From: JACVRW01 sp963825345
GTDB lineage: Bacteria > Actinomycetota > Thermoleophilia > Solirubrobacterales > Thermoleophilaceae
Reading direction: 5' to 3'
Length of the DNA stretch: 64,000 nucleotides
Assembly (NCBI GenBank): GCA_963825345.1
Contig: CAWGSQ010000012.1
Span: forward strand, 1 to 64,000
Shown here one piece after another: positions 8,942 through 17,769 of this stretch. Both the position numbers and the translations under genes were made by a program. Position 1 is the first letter of the stretch; each line of letters starts with the position of its first letter. Under the pieces are notes generated by a model, which was given only the letters and a program-made list of their open reading frames with translations, made no database searches and was not told the DNA's origin.

Positions 8942-9109
8942 CTACTCCTCCGCGCCGGCGTTGTCCGGGTTGCCGGTGCCCGTCTCGTCCTCGCCGGGCA
9001 CGCCCGGGTTCCCGCTCTCGCCCTCGTCCGCTCCGGGCTCGTCCTCCGGAACCACGTCCGGCGGCGCCTCCTCCGGAAGCTGGTCGGACTGGTCTGGTGT
9101 CTCGATCAT
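8942..9109 (-). CDS. Small acidic protein (55 aa)
   Basis: The frame encodes 55 residues very rich in Glu, Asp, Pro and Gly ('PDQSDQLPEEAPPDVVPEDE' at the N-terminal side), with no hydrophobic segment. It is probably disordered. The start is well supported: GGAGGGAGG lies just before the ATG, and this ATG overlaps the TGA of the preceding acidic gene (ATGA), a usual sign of translational coupling. No family was recognised. It lies between the metallopeptidase and the other acidic protein. Confidence 0.6.
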   Translation of the reverse strand: MIETPDQSDQLPEEAPPDVVPEDEPGADEGESGNPGVPGEDETGTGNPDNAGAEE

Positions 9110-9321
9110 GATCCTCCCTCCTGGTCCTCGTCCTCGTCCTGGTCCTGGTCGTCGTCCTCGTCCTCGGCCGGGTCGGGCCGCGCGCCCGGGACGGCGGGGT
9201 CCTGCTCCTTCTGCTCCCAGTCGCTCTGGACGTCGTCGATGCGCTCGCCGAGCTTGTCGGAGTGCTCCTCCATGCGCTCGGCGTCGCCCTCCATCTGCTC
9301 TGCCTGCTCCTCATGCTCCAT
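9106..9321 (-). CDS. Small acidic helical protein (71 aa)
   Basis: The N-terminal half is a charged helix ('EHEEQAEQMEGDAERMEEH', 'LGERIDDVQSDWEQKEQDP'), and the C-terminal third is an almost pure Asp/Glu/Gln tail. Small proteins with the 'DDVRSDWEQKQADPSVPGA'-like core are common in Actinobacteria and have no known function. The stop overlaps the start of the 55-residue acidic gene. The acidic tail is encoded by imperfect GAC/GAG repeats. Confidence 0.7.
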   Translation of the reverse strand: MEHEEQAEQMEGDAERMEEHSDKLGERIDDVQSDWEQKEQDPAVPGARPDPAEDEDDDQDQDEDEDQEGGS

Positions 9322-9372
9322 GGACAGCCCTTACCCGCCCACGGTCACGCGCACGCTCAGCGGTACGCCCGG

Positions 9373-12201
9373 CTACGAATTGTCCTCCACATGGAATTCG
9401 CACAGGCTGGACTGTGCGGGCGGAATGCCCCCGTCGCCGGCGTACTTCGACGAGACCTTCCAGGTGCCGTGCTCGAAGGACTGGCTCTGCACCGTGGTGC
9501 TCCAGTTGCCCTGGGCGTCGGTCGTCGGGTGGGTCGCAACCGTCCGACCCCCGGGCTCGCTCCGGATGGGCATCTCCCAGCTCACATCGACCGTCGAGCC
9601 CGCCGGCGCACCGGCGAGGTTGCCCGTGATCGTGACCTCGTCATTGCTGTTGAACTGGTCGTCCGCCGGACAGTTCTGGTTGAGAGTCGTCGCGGGCTCA
9701 TCCTTGACGTCGATCAGCGCCGGCAGATAGCCGTCGGCCTCGAGCGACACCTGGAGCTCGCCGGATGGCGCCGAGCCGTCGGCAAGGCTGGCGGGAATGT
9801 TCACCAGCCCCCCGGTCGCAACGCCCTTGCCGATCACGACGCCCTGTCGGAGCAGGGCGAACGCCTTGCCGTTGAACTCAGGCGGAAGCGTCACCTGCAC
9901 CCAGTACGGCGGCGGGTCGGGGGGCGGCGGGCCGATCTCCTTCTTGAACACGGCGGTGAACAGGCCCGGGTCGAGGACGAGCGGGACCGTCGCGCCCCAC
10001 ATCTGCATCGTCGGATCGCCGAAGTAATGCCAGAGGTAGAACTCGGAGCGGGTGGTGCCGTTCGGTAGCGGCGAGATCCCGTTGAGACGCATCTTGCCGT
10101 GGATCAGCGCGTCCCCCACCCGCTGCCTCGTGGCCGGTCCCTCGCTCGGGAGGATGAACGGCAGCAGCGCGTCGGCGAAGCCGAGCGAGATCTGGGTGTT
10201 GGCCGTGCTCGGGGAATCGCGCGTGTCGCCGAAGGCGCCGACCGCGCCGCCGTTCGACTTCACGAGCGCCTCCGAGACGAACGAGGTCTCGTCGTAGTCG
10301 TAGGCCGCGCTCGAGCAGTTGATGCTCATCAGCACCGGCAGGAGGTTGCCATTCGTGAGGGCCTGCACGTCGGCCGTGCCGAAGCCGGGCGTGCCCCAGC
10401 CATCGGACCAGCCGTGGTCGCGGTGGACCATCAGGAAGCGGCCCTCGTTCCATGCCGCGGACACCTGCGCGCCAGTCCCGTTCCACCCGAAGCCGTTGGA
10501 CTTCAAGAGCTCGGCGGGCAGGTTGGTGCCGTCCTGGAACTTCTGGGGGTTGTTGCCAGGATGCTCGCCGTAGACGCGGTCCACCGACTCACCGTGGCCC
10601 ACCAGGCCGTTGCGCACGGTCTCGGCCATGGTGATGAACGTGCGGTTCTCGGTTCCGTCGTTGTCGTCGTCCTGGAACTGCGCCGCGATGGCCGCGTGCT
10701 CCAGCCAGGGTCCGCCCGGCGGCGAGTTCTCGTAGCTGATGATCTTGTTCACCGCGGTGGCGACGTTCGCCTGAGCGTTGCCGAGGATGCGGCCCACCGC
10801 CAGGTCCGGCAGCTCGTCCACGTCGTTCTTCAGCGAGTACTTGAGGTCAGATGGGATGCCGCTCGGGCCGTCCGTGAACGTGGGCACGAGGTCGTCGTCG
10901 CCCATGATCGTCACGTAGCTCGGGCGGATGCAGAGCAGGTTGTTGAGCCGGCCGCGGATGAAGGCCTGGATCTCGGCCGGGGTCGTCCCCGCTAGGCCGG
11001 GCCCGATTCCGGTCTGGAACACGTGCGTGCGTATTCCCGCCGCGTTGCGCGCAGCCGCGAAGGTATTGGCGGCCGCGACGGTCGACGGATTGGTGATGAC
11101 GACCATCTGCTCGCCGCAGCGGCGGATGATCTCGCGGAGGTCGACCCTCTGAAGCAGCCTCACGTTCAGCAATGAGTTGGTGAGGCGGCGCTGGAACTCC
11201 TCCCAGGGGTCGCCCAGCGCCTCGTTGAAGGTGTGCGGCCCGCCCACGAAGCCGATGGTCACGTCCACCGACTTCAGGAGCACGAGCTTCTTCGAGGCGG
11301 GGTTGTACTGCGCGCTCGGAATCTGCAGCGCGCCGATGTTGAGGTCGCGCATCGCGCCCAGTGAGTCGACGTCTGCGGGCTTCGCCGGCACCACGGAGTT
11401 CTTCGCGTAGGCCTTCTCGTTCAGCTGGAAGGGCCTGTCCGCGAACGGGGGCTTGAGGAAGTCCGGGCGGGGCTCGGTCTCCTGGTCCACCGGCTCGGGC
11501 TGCCCGGGGAATACGTCGACACCGTCGATCTGGATCTTGTCGACGTCGTTCACCGACAGCTTCAGCTTCGCGCCGTCCGGCACGGCGAAGATGTCGCTCA
11601 CAACGGGGATCCCGGGGGTGCCCGGTGCGCCGCCAACGCCGGAGTTCTGCAGCACGAGCTGCGTCCAGGCCTGGCCGTCCGCCTCACGCGGCACGAACTG
11701 GACGGCCGGGAGCTCCACGCGCACGCGCAGCCGTCGCGCGTCGCTCCTCAGGATCCTGACCTTTGGGTTGTCGCCCTTCGGCGGCTTCACTCCGCCGCCG
11801 CAGCGCTTGGTGCGCTTGCTCGCGAGCAGCAGACGGCTCGCGGTGACGGACGAGGGGCTGAGCGCGCTCAGGCGCTTCGCGGCGCGCCGGCGCTTCCTGC
11901 TCACGCCCTTCGACCTGACGGGGACGCTCGCCACGATGCGACGAAGGTTGTTCAGGTCATTCACCGAGGCACACGGGCGCCGGCGCGCCGAGCGCCGGGC
12001 GTGGACCGCGAACCGCTTCAGCGCGCGCCGCTTCAGCGCCGATGCCGCGTAGGGCGGCAGCGAGTTCACCTGGCGCACCAGAGTCTTCAGGGACGACTTG
12101 ACGGTCGGCGCCTTCGCTGCGCTCGCGTCGGAGGCGGCGAATCCAAACGCCATCGTGATGAGAGTCAGCAGGACGGCGATCGGACGCGCTTGAAGTCGCA
12201 T
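9373..12201 (-). CDS. Secreted gingipain-like C25 cysteine peptidase
   Basis: This 942-residue protein has a signal peptide (1 to about 28, ending ASA), a basic propeptide-like segment to about 150, and a gingipain-type peptidase domain (about 360-700). The catalytic pair is visible as His in 'MVHRDHGWSDGWG' (near 593) and Cys in 'SINCSSAAYDYDE' (near 627). Beta-sandwich (Ig-like) domains follow at the C-terminus ('EFNGKAFALLRQG', 'GTWKVSSKY'), as in other C25 enzymes. The role is extracellular proteolysis; the substrate is unknown. ATG 12201 follows AGGA. A 6-bp palindrome (12207-12220) covers the region just before the start. It is a paralogue of the truncated gene at the left edge. Confidence 0.9.
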   Translation of the reverse strand: MRLQARPIAVLLTLITMAFGFAASDASAAKAPTVKSSLKTLVRQVNSLPPYAASALKRRALKRFAVHARRSARRRPCASVNDLNNLRRIVASVPVRSKGVSRKRRRAAKRLSALSPSSVTASRLLLASKRTKRCGGGVKPPKGDNPKVRILRSDARRLRVRVELPAVQFVPREADGQAWTQLVLQNSGVGGAPGTPGIPVVSDIFAVPDGAKLKLSVNDVDKIQIDGVDVFPGQPEPVDQETEPRPDFLKPPFADRPFQLNEKAYAKNSVVPAKPADVDSLGAMRDLNIGALQIPSAQYNPASKKLVLLKSVDVTIGFVGGPHTFNEALGDPWEEFQRRLTNSLLNVRLLQRVDLREIIRRCGEQMVVITNPSTVAAANTFAAARNAAGIRTHVFQTGIGPGLAGTTPAEIQAFIRGRLNNLLCIRPSYVTIMGDDDLVPTFTDGPSGIPSDLKYSLKNDVDELPDLAVGRILGNAQANVATAVNKIISYENSPPGGPWLEHAAIAAQFQDDDNDGTENRTFITMAETVRNGLVGHGESVDRVYGEHPGNNPQKFQDGTNLPAELLKSNGFGWNGTGAQVSAAWNEGRFLMVHRDHGWSDGWGTPGFGTADVQALTNGNLLPVLMSINCSSAAYDYDETSFVSEALVKSNGGAVGAFGDTRDSPSTANTQISLGFADALLPFILPSEGPATRQRVGDALIHGKMRLNGISPLPNGTTRSEFYLWHYFGDPTMQMWGATVPLVLDPGLFTAVFKKEIGPPPPDPPPYWVQVTLPPEFNGKAFALLRQGVVIGKGVATGGLVNIPASLADGSAPSGELQVSLEADGYLPALIDVKDEPATTLNQNCPADDQFNSNDEVTITGNLAGAPAGSTVDVSWEMPIRSEPGGRTVATHPTTDAQGNWSTTVQSQSFEHGTWKVSSKYAGDGGIPPAQSSLCEFHVEDNS

Positions 12202-12206
12202 GGAGT

Positions 12207-12220
12207 CCTAACTGGTTAGG
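12207..12220 (-). promoter_or_regulatory. Small palindrome at the C25 peptidase ribosome-binding region
   Basis: CCTAAC-TG-GTTAGG is a perfect palindrome ending five bases before the ATG at 12201 and overlapping its AGGA. It could be an operator or an RNA hairpin limiting initiation. The length is short enough that chance is not excluded. Confidence 0.3.
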
Positions 12221-12306
12221 CGGCGAGTTGGTTACGTCGCGAGTCGCTGGGCCGGTGCGAGTCTCGCGCTCGGGCGAGCATAACCCCGCTCGTCAAGGAG
12301 GGAAAG

Positions 12307-13614
12307 TCAGCGGGCTGCGATGCGAAGGTCGCGCACGAGCCTGCGCGGACTGCGCAGCACTTTGTCGCCCGCAACCGCCACAAAGCGCACGCGCCCGCCC
12401 CGAACGCCGAGCAGTCTCGAGCTGCGCGGCGAGGCGCGGAAGAGGCCGGACGCGATGCGCCGGCGCGTGGGATACGTCCGCTTGAACGCCGCGGACGGCG
12501 CGGTGCTGAGGATGAGCTCCACGCGCCCGCGCTTCGAGAAGACCGCCGTCACGCGACCGGAGCCGCGCTTGGTGCAGTAGCGGTAGGCGGCACGCGTCCG
12601 GCGCACCGGCGCCACCGCGAGGCGCCCGAGCGCGCGGCGCGTGTGGCCGAGCCGGATGCGCCCGATGCCTCGCCCGCCGATCGCCGGCCGGCGCGCGAGG
12701 CAGGTGGTCGATCCAGCGCCTGGCCCGGTCGTGCCTCCCGGCCGCGGCTTGTTCAGCTGCGCGATCGCCGAGCGCGCCATGCTGGCCTCGCCCTTGCCGT
12801 TCGGATGCAGCGGATAGGCAGGCTCGGTGGGCACGAGGCCCTCGAACCAGCGGTTCGGCGGGAGCTTGCAGACGTCGTGGCCGCCGCTGTCCCTGTAGGT
12901 GTCCACGAACTCGGCGTCGTTCGCGGCGGCCTGGCCGGCGATCATCGCGTTGATGCGGATGATCAGCTCGTCGATGTAGCGAAGGTCGTCGGCGCTCAGC
13001 GGGACCATCGGGTAACAGCTCTCGCCGTTCTTGGGTGTCACGTCCGGGTAGCCCACGATCGCCACCCGCGCCTGCGGGCTGCGCTGGTGGATCCCCTGGA
13101 GCACGCCCGCGATCTTTGGCTTCGCGGCCTCGATCTTGGCTGCCACCTGATCGTTGCCGCCGGGGGCCCAGTAATCGCGGCACGCGGTGCCATTCGGATT
13201 GGTCACCCCGAGCTGCGCGCACTTCTCGGCCACGCCCACGAGCCCGGCGTCGTTGCCGCCGATGCCCACGGTCACGAGCGTGGCGTCGGCTCGGAGCCCG
13301 TTGAACTGAGGCGGGTTGGTCCCACCGGCCGGAAGGTCCGTCTGCGGCTCGGTCATGTGCTTCGTCTGCGCGCTGCCGCAGCTCACGTCGATGAACTCGT
13401 CCACCTTGAACTCCTGCGCGACGAGCGACGGGTAGTTGTGGTCCGAGCGCCCGCAGTCGATCGGCTCACCGTGCTGATTCGGCACGAGCGGAGCGGACGT
13501 GTACGAGTCACCGAGCGCGACGTAGATCCCGGCCGCCTGGGCAGCGCTCGCCGCCAGGGCGCACAGAATCAGGGCCAGCGTGAGGCACAGTGCGAGCTTC
13601 ACCACAGCTGACAT
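12307..13614 (-). CDS. Secreted SGNH/GDSL hydrolase (lipase or esterase)
   Basis: The signal peptide (1-28) is followed by block I 'VALGDSYTSAPLVPN' with the nucleophile Ser37. Block III is 'GIGGNDAGL', and block V is 'PLHPNGKGEASM' with the catalytic His. This order defines the SGNH hydrolase fold, and the 'GDSYTSAPLVP' form is typical of actinobacterial secreted esterases. The C-terminal 130 residues are a basic beta-rich domain of unknown role ('GIGRIRLGHTRRALGRL'), similar in style to Arg-rich tails of other secreted proteins here. It probably cleaves lipid or acyl esters outside the cell. Confidence 0.88.
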   Translation of the reverse strand: MSAVVKLALCLTLALILCALAASAAQAAGIYVALGDSYTSAPLVPNQHGEPIDCGRSDHNYPSLVAQEFKVDEFIDVSCGSAQTKHMTEPQTDLPAGGTNPPQFNGLRADATLVTVGIGGNDAGLVGVAEKCAQLGVTNPNGTACRDYWAPGGNDQVAAKIEAAKPKIAGVLQGIHQRSPQARVAIVGYPDVTPKNGESCYPMVPLSADDLRYIDELIIRINAMIAGQAAANDAEFVDTYRDSGGHDVCKLPPNRWFEGLVPTEPAYPLHPNGKGEASMARSAIAQLNKPRPGGTTGPGAGSTTCLARRPAIGGRGIGRIRLGHTRRALGRLAVAPVRRTRAAYRYCTKRGSGRVTAVFSKRGRVELILSTAPSAAFKRTYPTRRRIASGLFRASPRSSRLLGVRGGRVRFVAVAGDKVLRSPRRLVRDLRIAAR

Positions 13615-13654
13615 CTACCCGCCGCGGCACGACGGGCAAACAGTGGGGCGGGCG

Positions 13655-14314
13655 TCAGCGCGGCTGCGGCACGATCCGGATGTACGGCCGCGGCGACTCC
13701 CAGCCGTCCGGATAGATCTCCTTGGCGGCGTCGTCGGAGACCGAGCCGGCGATGATCACGTCGTCGCCCTGCTGCCAGTTCACGGGCGTGGCGACCTTGT
13801 GGTCGGCGGTCAACTGCAGCGAGTCGATCACGCGCAGCACCTCGTCGAAGTTGCGGCCCGTGGTCATCGGATAGACGAGGACCAGCTTGATCTTCTTGTC
13901 CGGGCCGACGACGAAGACGTTGCGCACCGTCTGGTTGTCCGCAGGCGTCCTCGAGGTCGGGTCGCCCTCCGTCTCGGCGGGCAGCATGCCGTAGAGCTTC
14001 GACACCTGGAAGTCGCCATCACCGATGATCGGATAGTTGGGCCGGTGGCCCTGCGTGTCCTCGATGTCGCTCGCCCACTGCTCGTGGTTGTCGACCGGGT
14101 CGACCGACAGCCCGATGACCTTGACGTTGCGCTTGTCGAACTCCGGCTTGATGCCGGCCATGTAGCCGAGCTCGGTCGTGCAGACCGGCGTGAAGTCGCG
14201 CGGGTGGGAGAACAGCACCGCCCACGAGTCGCCGACCCAGTCGTGGAAGCTGATGTCGCCCTCAGTCGTCTGCGCCTCGAAGTCAGGCGCCGTGTCCCCG
14301 ATCGTCAGAGCCAT
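13655..14314 (-). CDS. 1-Cys peroxiredoxin (Prx6 type)
   Basis: The 219-residue length and the sequence 'SHPRDFTPVCTTELG', with peroxidatic Cys45, are typical of 1-Cys (Prx6) peroxiredoxins. No resolving Cys is present. The long C-terminal domain ('LVLVYPMTTGRNFDEVLRVIDSLQL', 'TPVNWQQGDDVII') is the Prx6-type dimer extension. It reduces hydrogen peroxide and alkyl hydroperoxides in the cytoplasm. The ATG at 14314 has GAGGAGA upstream. It is monocistronic in appearance. Confidence 0.93.
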   Translation of the reverse strand: MALTIGDTAPDFEAQTTEGDISFHDWVGDSWAVLFSHPRDFTPVCTTELGYMAGIKPEFDKRNVKVIGLSVDPVDNHEQWASDIEDTQGHRPNYPIIGDGDFQVSKLYGMLPAETEGDPTSRTPADNQTVRNVFVVGPDKKIKLVLVYPMTTGRNFDEVLRVIDSLQLTADHKVATPVNWQQGDDVIIAGSVSDDAAKEIYPDGWESPRPYIRIVPQPR

Positions 14315-14359
14315 GCCTCGTCTCCTCTGGTGGTCATTTGGCCTCCGGCGAAGATCCTC

Positions 14360-15844
14360 TCATTCCGGCACCGTCGAGCCAAGCGCCGCCTCTGCGCACA
14401 GCAGGTAGCGGCGCTTGAGCCGCACGAGACGACCGTCCGCGAGCCGCACACCGGCGGCCGCCCTGTGCCGCGTCGGGCGGGCTCGGCGCGGCCCGGAGTC
14501 GATGATGCGGCTGAGCGGCCGGCGCGTGTCGCGTGCCACCCGGCGGCCATCACGCCGGAAGTTCGCCCGCAAGCCCTGCCGACGGTCGGCGCCCGCAATC
14601 GTCGCCCGCACGCGCGAGCGCGCGCAGCGGCGGCCGCCGCGCGTGTGGGCTGCCCCGTAGCGCAGCCGCAGCGAAAGTCGAGGCGGGCGGCTCGGCGCCG
14701 GCCTGCGGTCCTCGATGGCTGCCGAGCCGGCCACGAGCTCGCGGTAGGCATCGAACGCGGGCTTCTCGTCGTAGTCGTCCTCGAGCAGCCCGGCGTTCTG
14801 GAACACCCCGGTATGGCCGGTCTGCGAATCGCGCAGGTTGAACCAGCGGTAGTCCTGCACGTTGTACGTGCCGCGAAAGTCGTTCACCGCCTGCACCATC
14901 ACGCGCAGGATGCTCGCCTGGTCCGCGTAGGAGCGGCCCGGAAACGTCGGCCAGCCGTTCTCGCCGATCTCAATCGGCACCGAGGGCGGAATGCCGGGGA
15001 TCGTCGCGTAGCAGCGGATGGTGCTCATCGCGTTGACCATCCCGTCGCGGTAGTCGTCGATGCCACCCTCCGCGGGAGGGAAGATCGTCCCGGGGTAGGC
15101 GTCGAGCCCGATGTAGTCGAGCGAGCGAACGAACTCGGGGCCGCCACGGTCGCGGAGCGCCTGCCAGAAGCTCGCCTCGCCGGCGGGGTCGGTCCGGTAC
15201 GCCCAGTTGAAGCCGATGCGGAGCTGGTCATGGTGGAGGCGCGCAGCCTCCTGCTTGGCGGCGATCACACCCTGGACGAGCGCCTCCCTGGCGCCGTCGT
15301 AGGCGCCGTCCGAGGAGTCCGGCGAGAACGTGATGTTCACCTCGTTGGCGATCTGGAGTCCCACGACCAGGCGGTTTGGCCCGAAGCGGCGCACGACCTC
15401 GCGAACGTGACTCACCCAGGCCGCGATATCGCCCTCCTGCTCGGCGTTCGGCTGGTAGCGGACCTGGATCTCCACGGGATAGCCGTGGCTCGTGTAGTGC
15501 TCGACGAGCGCAAGGAAGCTCTGAATGCCCGCCTCGCCGTCGCGCCACATCAAGCGGGTCAGACGCAGCGGGAACGGCGCACCGGGGCGCCGCAGCTCGG
15601 CGAGCTTGGCCAGATGACGCACCGGATCCTCCGGCACCGCGGGCGCGGGCGTGGGGCCGATCTGGCCGGTCACGGCGCGTGCGTTGATGCCGAAGCGCAC
15701 CGGCGGACCGGGGAGCTGAGGCACCTGCGCGGCATCCGTGTCGCCGACGCAGCCCGGCGGACCCGTCTGCGCACCCACCGAGGCGGGGCCCAGTACTACG
15801 AGCGTGGTCGCAACCGCGACTAGAACACAGAACACGCGTGCCAT
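14360..15844 (-). CDS. Secreted glycoside hydrolase-like TIM-barrel protein
   Basis: ATG 15844 gives a clean signal peptide (about 1-25, ending VGA). The mature part has TIM-barrel glycosidase features: 'LVVGLQIANEVNITF' resembles the strand-4 'NE' acid/base motif of clan A families, and 'VPIEIGENGWPT' resembles the strand-7 nucleophile Glu motif. The Arg-rich C-terminal 110 residues may be a wall- or polysaccharide-binding tail. The family is not certain (clan GH-A, possibly GH5/GH39-like). An extracellular polysaccharide-degrading role is inferred. Confidence 0.7.
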   Translation of the reverse strand: MARVFCVLVAVATTLVVLGPASVGAQTGPPGCVGDTDAAQVPQLPGPPVRFGINARAVTGQIGPTPAPAVPEDPVRHLAKLAELRRPGAPFPLRLTRLMWRDGEAGIQSFLALVEHYTSHGYPVEIQVRYQPNAEQEGDIAAWVSHVREVVRRFGPNRLVVGLQIANEVNITFSPDSSDGAYDGAREALVQGVIAAKQEAARLHHDQLRIGFNWAYRTDPAGEASFWQALRDRGGPEFVRSLDYIGLDAYPGTIFPPAEGGIDDYRDGMVNAMSTIRCYATIPGIPPSVPIEIGENGWPTFPGRSYADQASILRVMVQAVNDFRGTYNVQDYRWFNLRDSQTGHTGVFQNAGLLEDDYDEKPAFDAYRELVAGSAAIEDRRPAPSRPPRLSLRLRYGAAHTRGGRRCARSRVRATIAGADRRQGLRANFRRDGRRVARDTRRPLSRIIDSGPRRARPTRHRAAAGVRLADGRLVRLKRRYLLCAEAALGSTVPE

Positions 15845-16025
15845 CGGACGGCAGCACCAAGGGCGGTCCGCCGCCGGGTGGGGTCTCTCAGTTGCTATAT
15901 CCGCCCCCAACGTTCCCCACCCGTGCACGGGTGGTCGGCCGGTATGTCGGGCGGGATCGCCTTGCTCACGGGCTCGTCGGACACGGTGTTTCGATCCTTC
16001 CCCAAGTGGCGTAGGTTGTCCCGTG

Positions 16026-17753
16026 ATGGCCGATCGGGTGATCGTGCTTGGTGGCGGGGTGGCCGGATTGAGTGCCGCTCATGAGCTCAGCGAGCGCGGC
16101 TTTCGTGTGACCGTCTTTGAGACCCGCAACGCGGCCGGGGGGAAGGCTCGAAGCTTTCCGGTACCCGGCTCGGAACGCGGCGGGGGCCTCCCGCTGCCCG
16201 CCGAGCACGGGTTTCGCTTCTTCCCCGGCTTCTACCGGCACCTGCCGCACACGATGCGCCGCATCCCCTACGGCGATCGAGGCCGGACGGTTGCGGACAA
16301 CCTCGTCACGGCTAGTGAGGTGCAGATCGCCTCGAAAGAGGGCGAGGAGCTGCTCGCACCGGTGCACCTCCCGCGGAGCCTCACCGACCTTCAAAAGGCC
16401 TTTCGGTTCCTCTTCGATTATGCCGACCGGGTCCGGATCGCCCCTCAGGACGCGGCGTACTTCGTCGACCGGCTGCTGCTGCTACTCACGAGCTGCGAGG
16501 AGCGGCGCTTCGTCGAGTACGAGAACGTGAGCTGGTGGGAGTTCTCGGGTGCCGAGTCGCGCAGCCCGAATTACGCCAGGTATCTCGCCGACGGCCTCAC
16601 CCGCACGCTGGTGGCTGCGCGGGCGCGCGAGATGAGCGCGCGCACGGGCGGCTACATCCTGCTCCAGCTCCTATTCGACATGGCGAACCCGGCAGGCCAG
16701 GTGGATCGTGTGCTGAACGGGCCGACCAGTGACGTCTGGATCGACCCTTGGCTTGATCACCTCCGCGAGCGAGGTGTCGAGTTCCACCCGGGCCATCAGG
16801 TGCAGGCGATTCACTGCCGGGGCCGGCGCGTGACGGGCGTCAGCCTTGTGGCCGACGAACGTCCGTCTCGCCACGAGGCCGACTGGTACGTCGGCGCGCT
16901 GCCGGTCGAGGTCATGGCGCCCCTGCTGAACGACGGGCTCGTGCTGGCCGACCCGCGGCTCCAGGGGCTGCACAGGCTGCGCACCCGTTGGATGAACGGC
17001 ATCGTCTACTACCTCGACCGCCGCGAACCCAAGGCGGTCCACGGCCACACCATCTACATCGACTCGCCATGGGCGCTCACCTCGATCTCGCAGCCTCAGT
17101 TCTGGCAGCAGCAGTTCCAACCCGAACGACTCGGCGACGGCCGCTCGCGCGGGATCCTCTCGGTGGACGTATCCGACTGGGAGGCCATGGGGAGCGGGAT
17201 CCGCAAGCAGGCGATGTTCTGCTCACGCGAAGAGATCGCTCGCGAGGTCTGGCACCAGCTCACGGAGAGCCTCCACGACGACGCCACGCGAGAGCTCGAG
17301 AAGGTCGAGGTCCTGTCCTCGTTCCTCGACCCCAGCATCGTTCACCCGAACCCAACCGAGGCGACCAACCTCGAGCCCCTCTTGATCAACACGGCCGGCT
17401 CGTGGAGCGACCGCCCGGACGCCTCGACCGACCGCATCGACAACTTCTTCCTCGCGTCGGACTATGTACGGACACACACCGACCTCGCGACCATGGAGGG
17501 GGCGAACGAGGCAGCGCGCCGTGCGGTGAACGCGATCATCGAGCGGTCCGGCTCTTCCGCCGAGCCGTGCCCCGTCTGGAAGCTGCGCGAGCCGCCGCTG
17601 TTCGCGCCCTTCCGCGCCGTGGACAAGCTGCTCTTCAAGCTCGGCCGCCCACCCAGCCGCCAGATCCGGATCCGCGCGGGGCGCGTGGAAGCAGCACGCC
17701 CGCTGGCCTTCAGCGCGCGCCTTGCTCAGCGCTTCTTCCCGGACCGTCCGTAG
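16026..17753 (+). CDS. FAD-dependent amine oxidase/desaturase family (HpnE-like)
   Basis: The N-terminal dinucleotide-binding fold 'VIVLGGGVAGLSAAHEL', followed by 'FETRNAAGGKARSF', is the FAD signature of flavin amine oxidase and phytoene-desaturase-like enzymes. 'EHGFRFFPGFYRHLP' and the 575-residue length resemble bacterial hydroxysqualene dehydroxylase/carotenoid desaturase relatives. The reaction is not certain. ATG 16026 is chosen because it begins exactly at the Rossmann strand. No squalene or carotenoid genes flank it. It ends 16 bases from the convergent aldo/keto reductase. Confidence 0.75.
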   Translation: MADRVIVLGGGVAGLSAAHELSERGFRVTVFETRNAAGGKARSFPVPGSERGGGLPLPAEHGFRFFPGFYRHLPHTMRRIPYGDRGRTVADNLVTASEVQIASKEGEELLAPVHLPRSLTDLQKAFRFLFDYADRVRIAPQDAAYFVDRLLLLLTSCEERRFVEYENVSWWEFSGAESRSPNYARYLADGLTRTLVAARAREMSARTGGYILLQLLFDMANPAGQVDRVLNGPTSDVWIDPWLDHLRERGVEFHPGHQVQAIHCRGRRVTGVSLVADERPSRHEADWYVGALPVEVMAPLLNDGLVLADPRLQGLHRLRTRWMNGIVYYLDRREPKAVHGHTIYIDSPWALTSISQPQFWQQQFQPERLGDGRSRGILSVDVSDWEAMGSGIRKQAMFCSREEIAREVWHQLTESLHDDATRELEKVEVLSSFLDPSIVHPNPTEATNLEPLLINTAGSWSDRPDASTDRIDNFFLASDYVRTHTDLATMEGANEAARRAVNAIIERSGSSAEPCPVWKLREPPLFAPFRAVDKLLFKLGRPPSRQIRIRAGRVEAARPLAFSARLAQRFFPDRP

Positions 17754-17769
17754 CGCGAGTTGCGGAAAC

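Noticed and set aside
9110..9180. GAC/GAG-rich imperfect DNA repeat
   Set aside because: It is explained by the Asp/Glu/Gln-rich tail of the small acidic protein.
13580..15823. Long plus-strand open frame opposite peroxiredoxin and glycosidase-like genes
   Set aside because: It covers two well-supported minus-strand genes and gives no recognisable protein.
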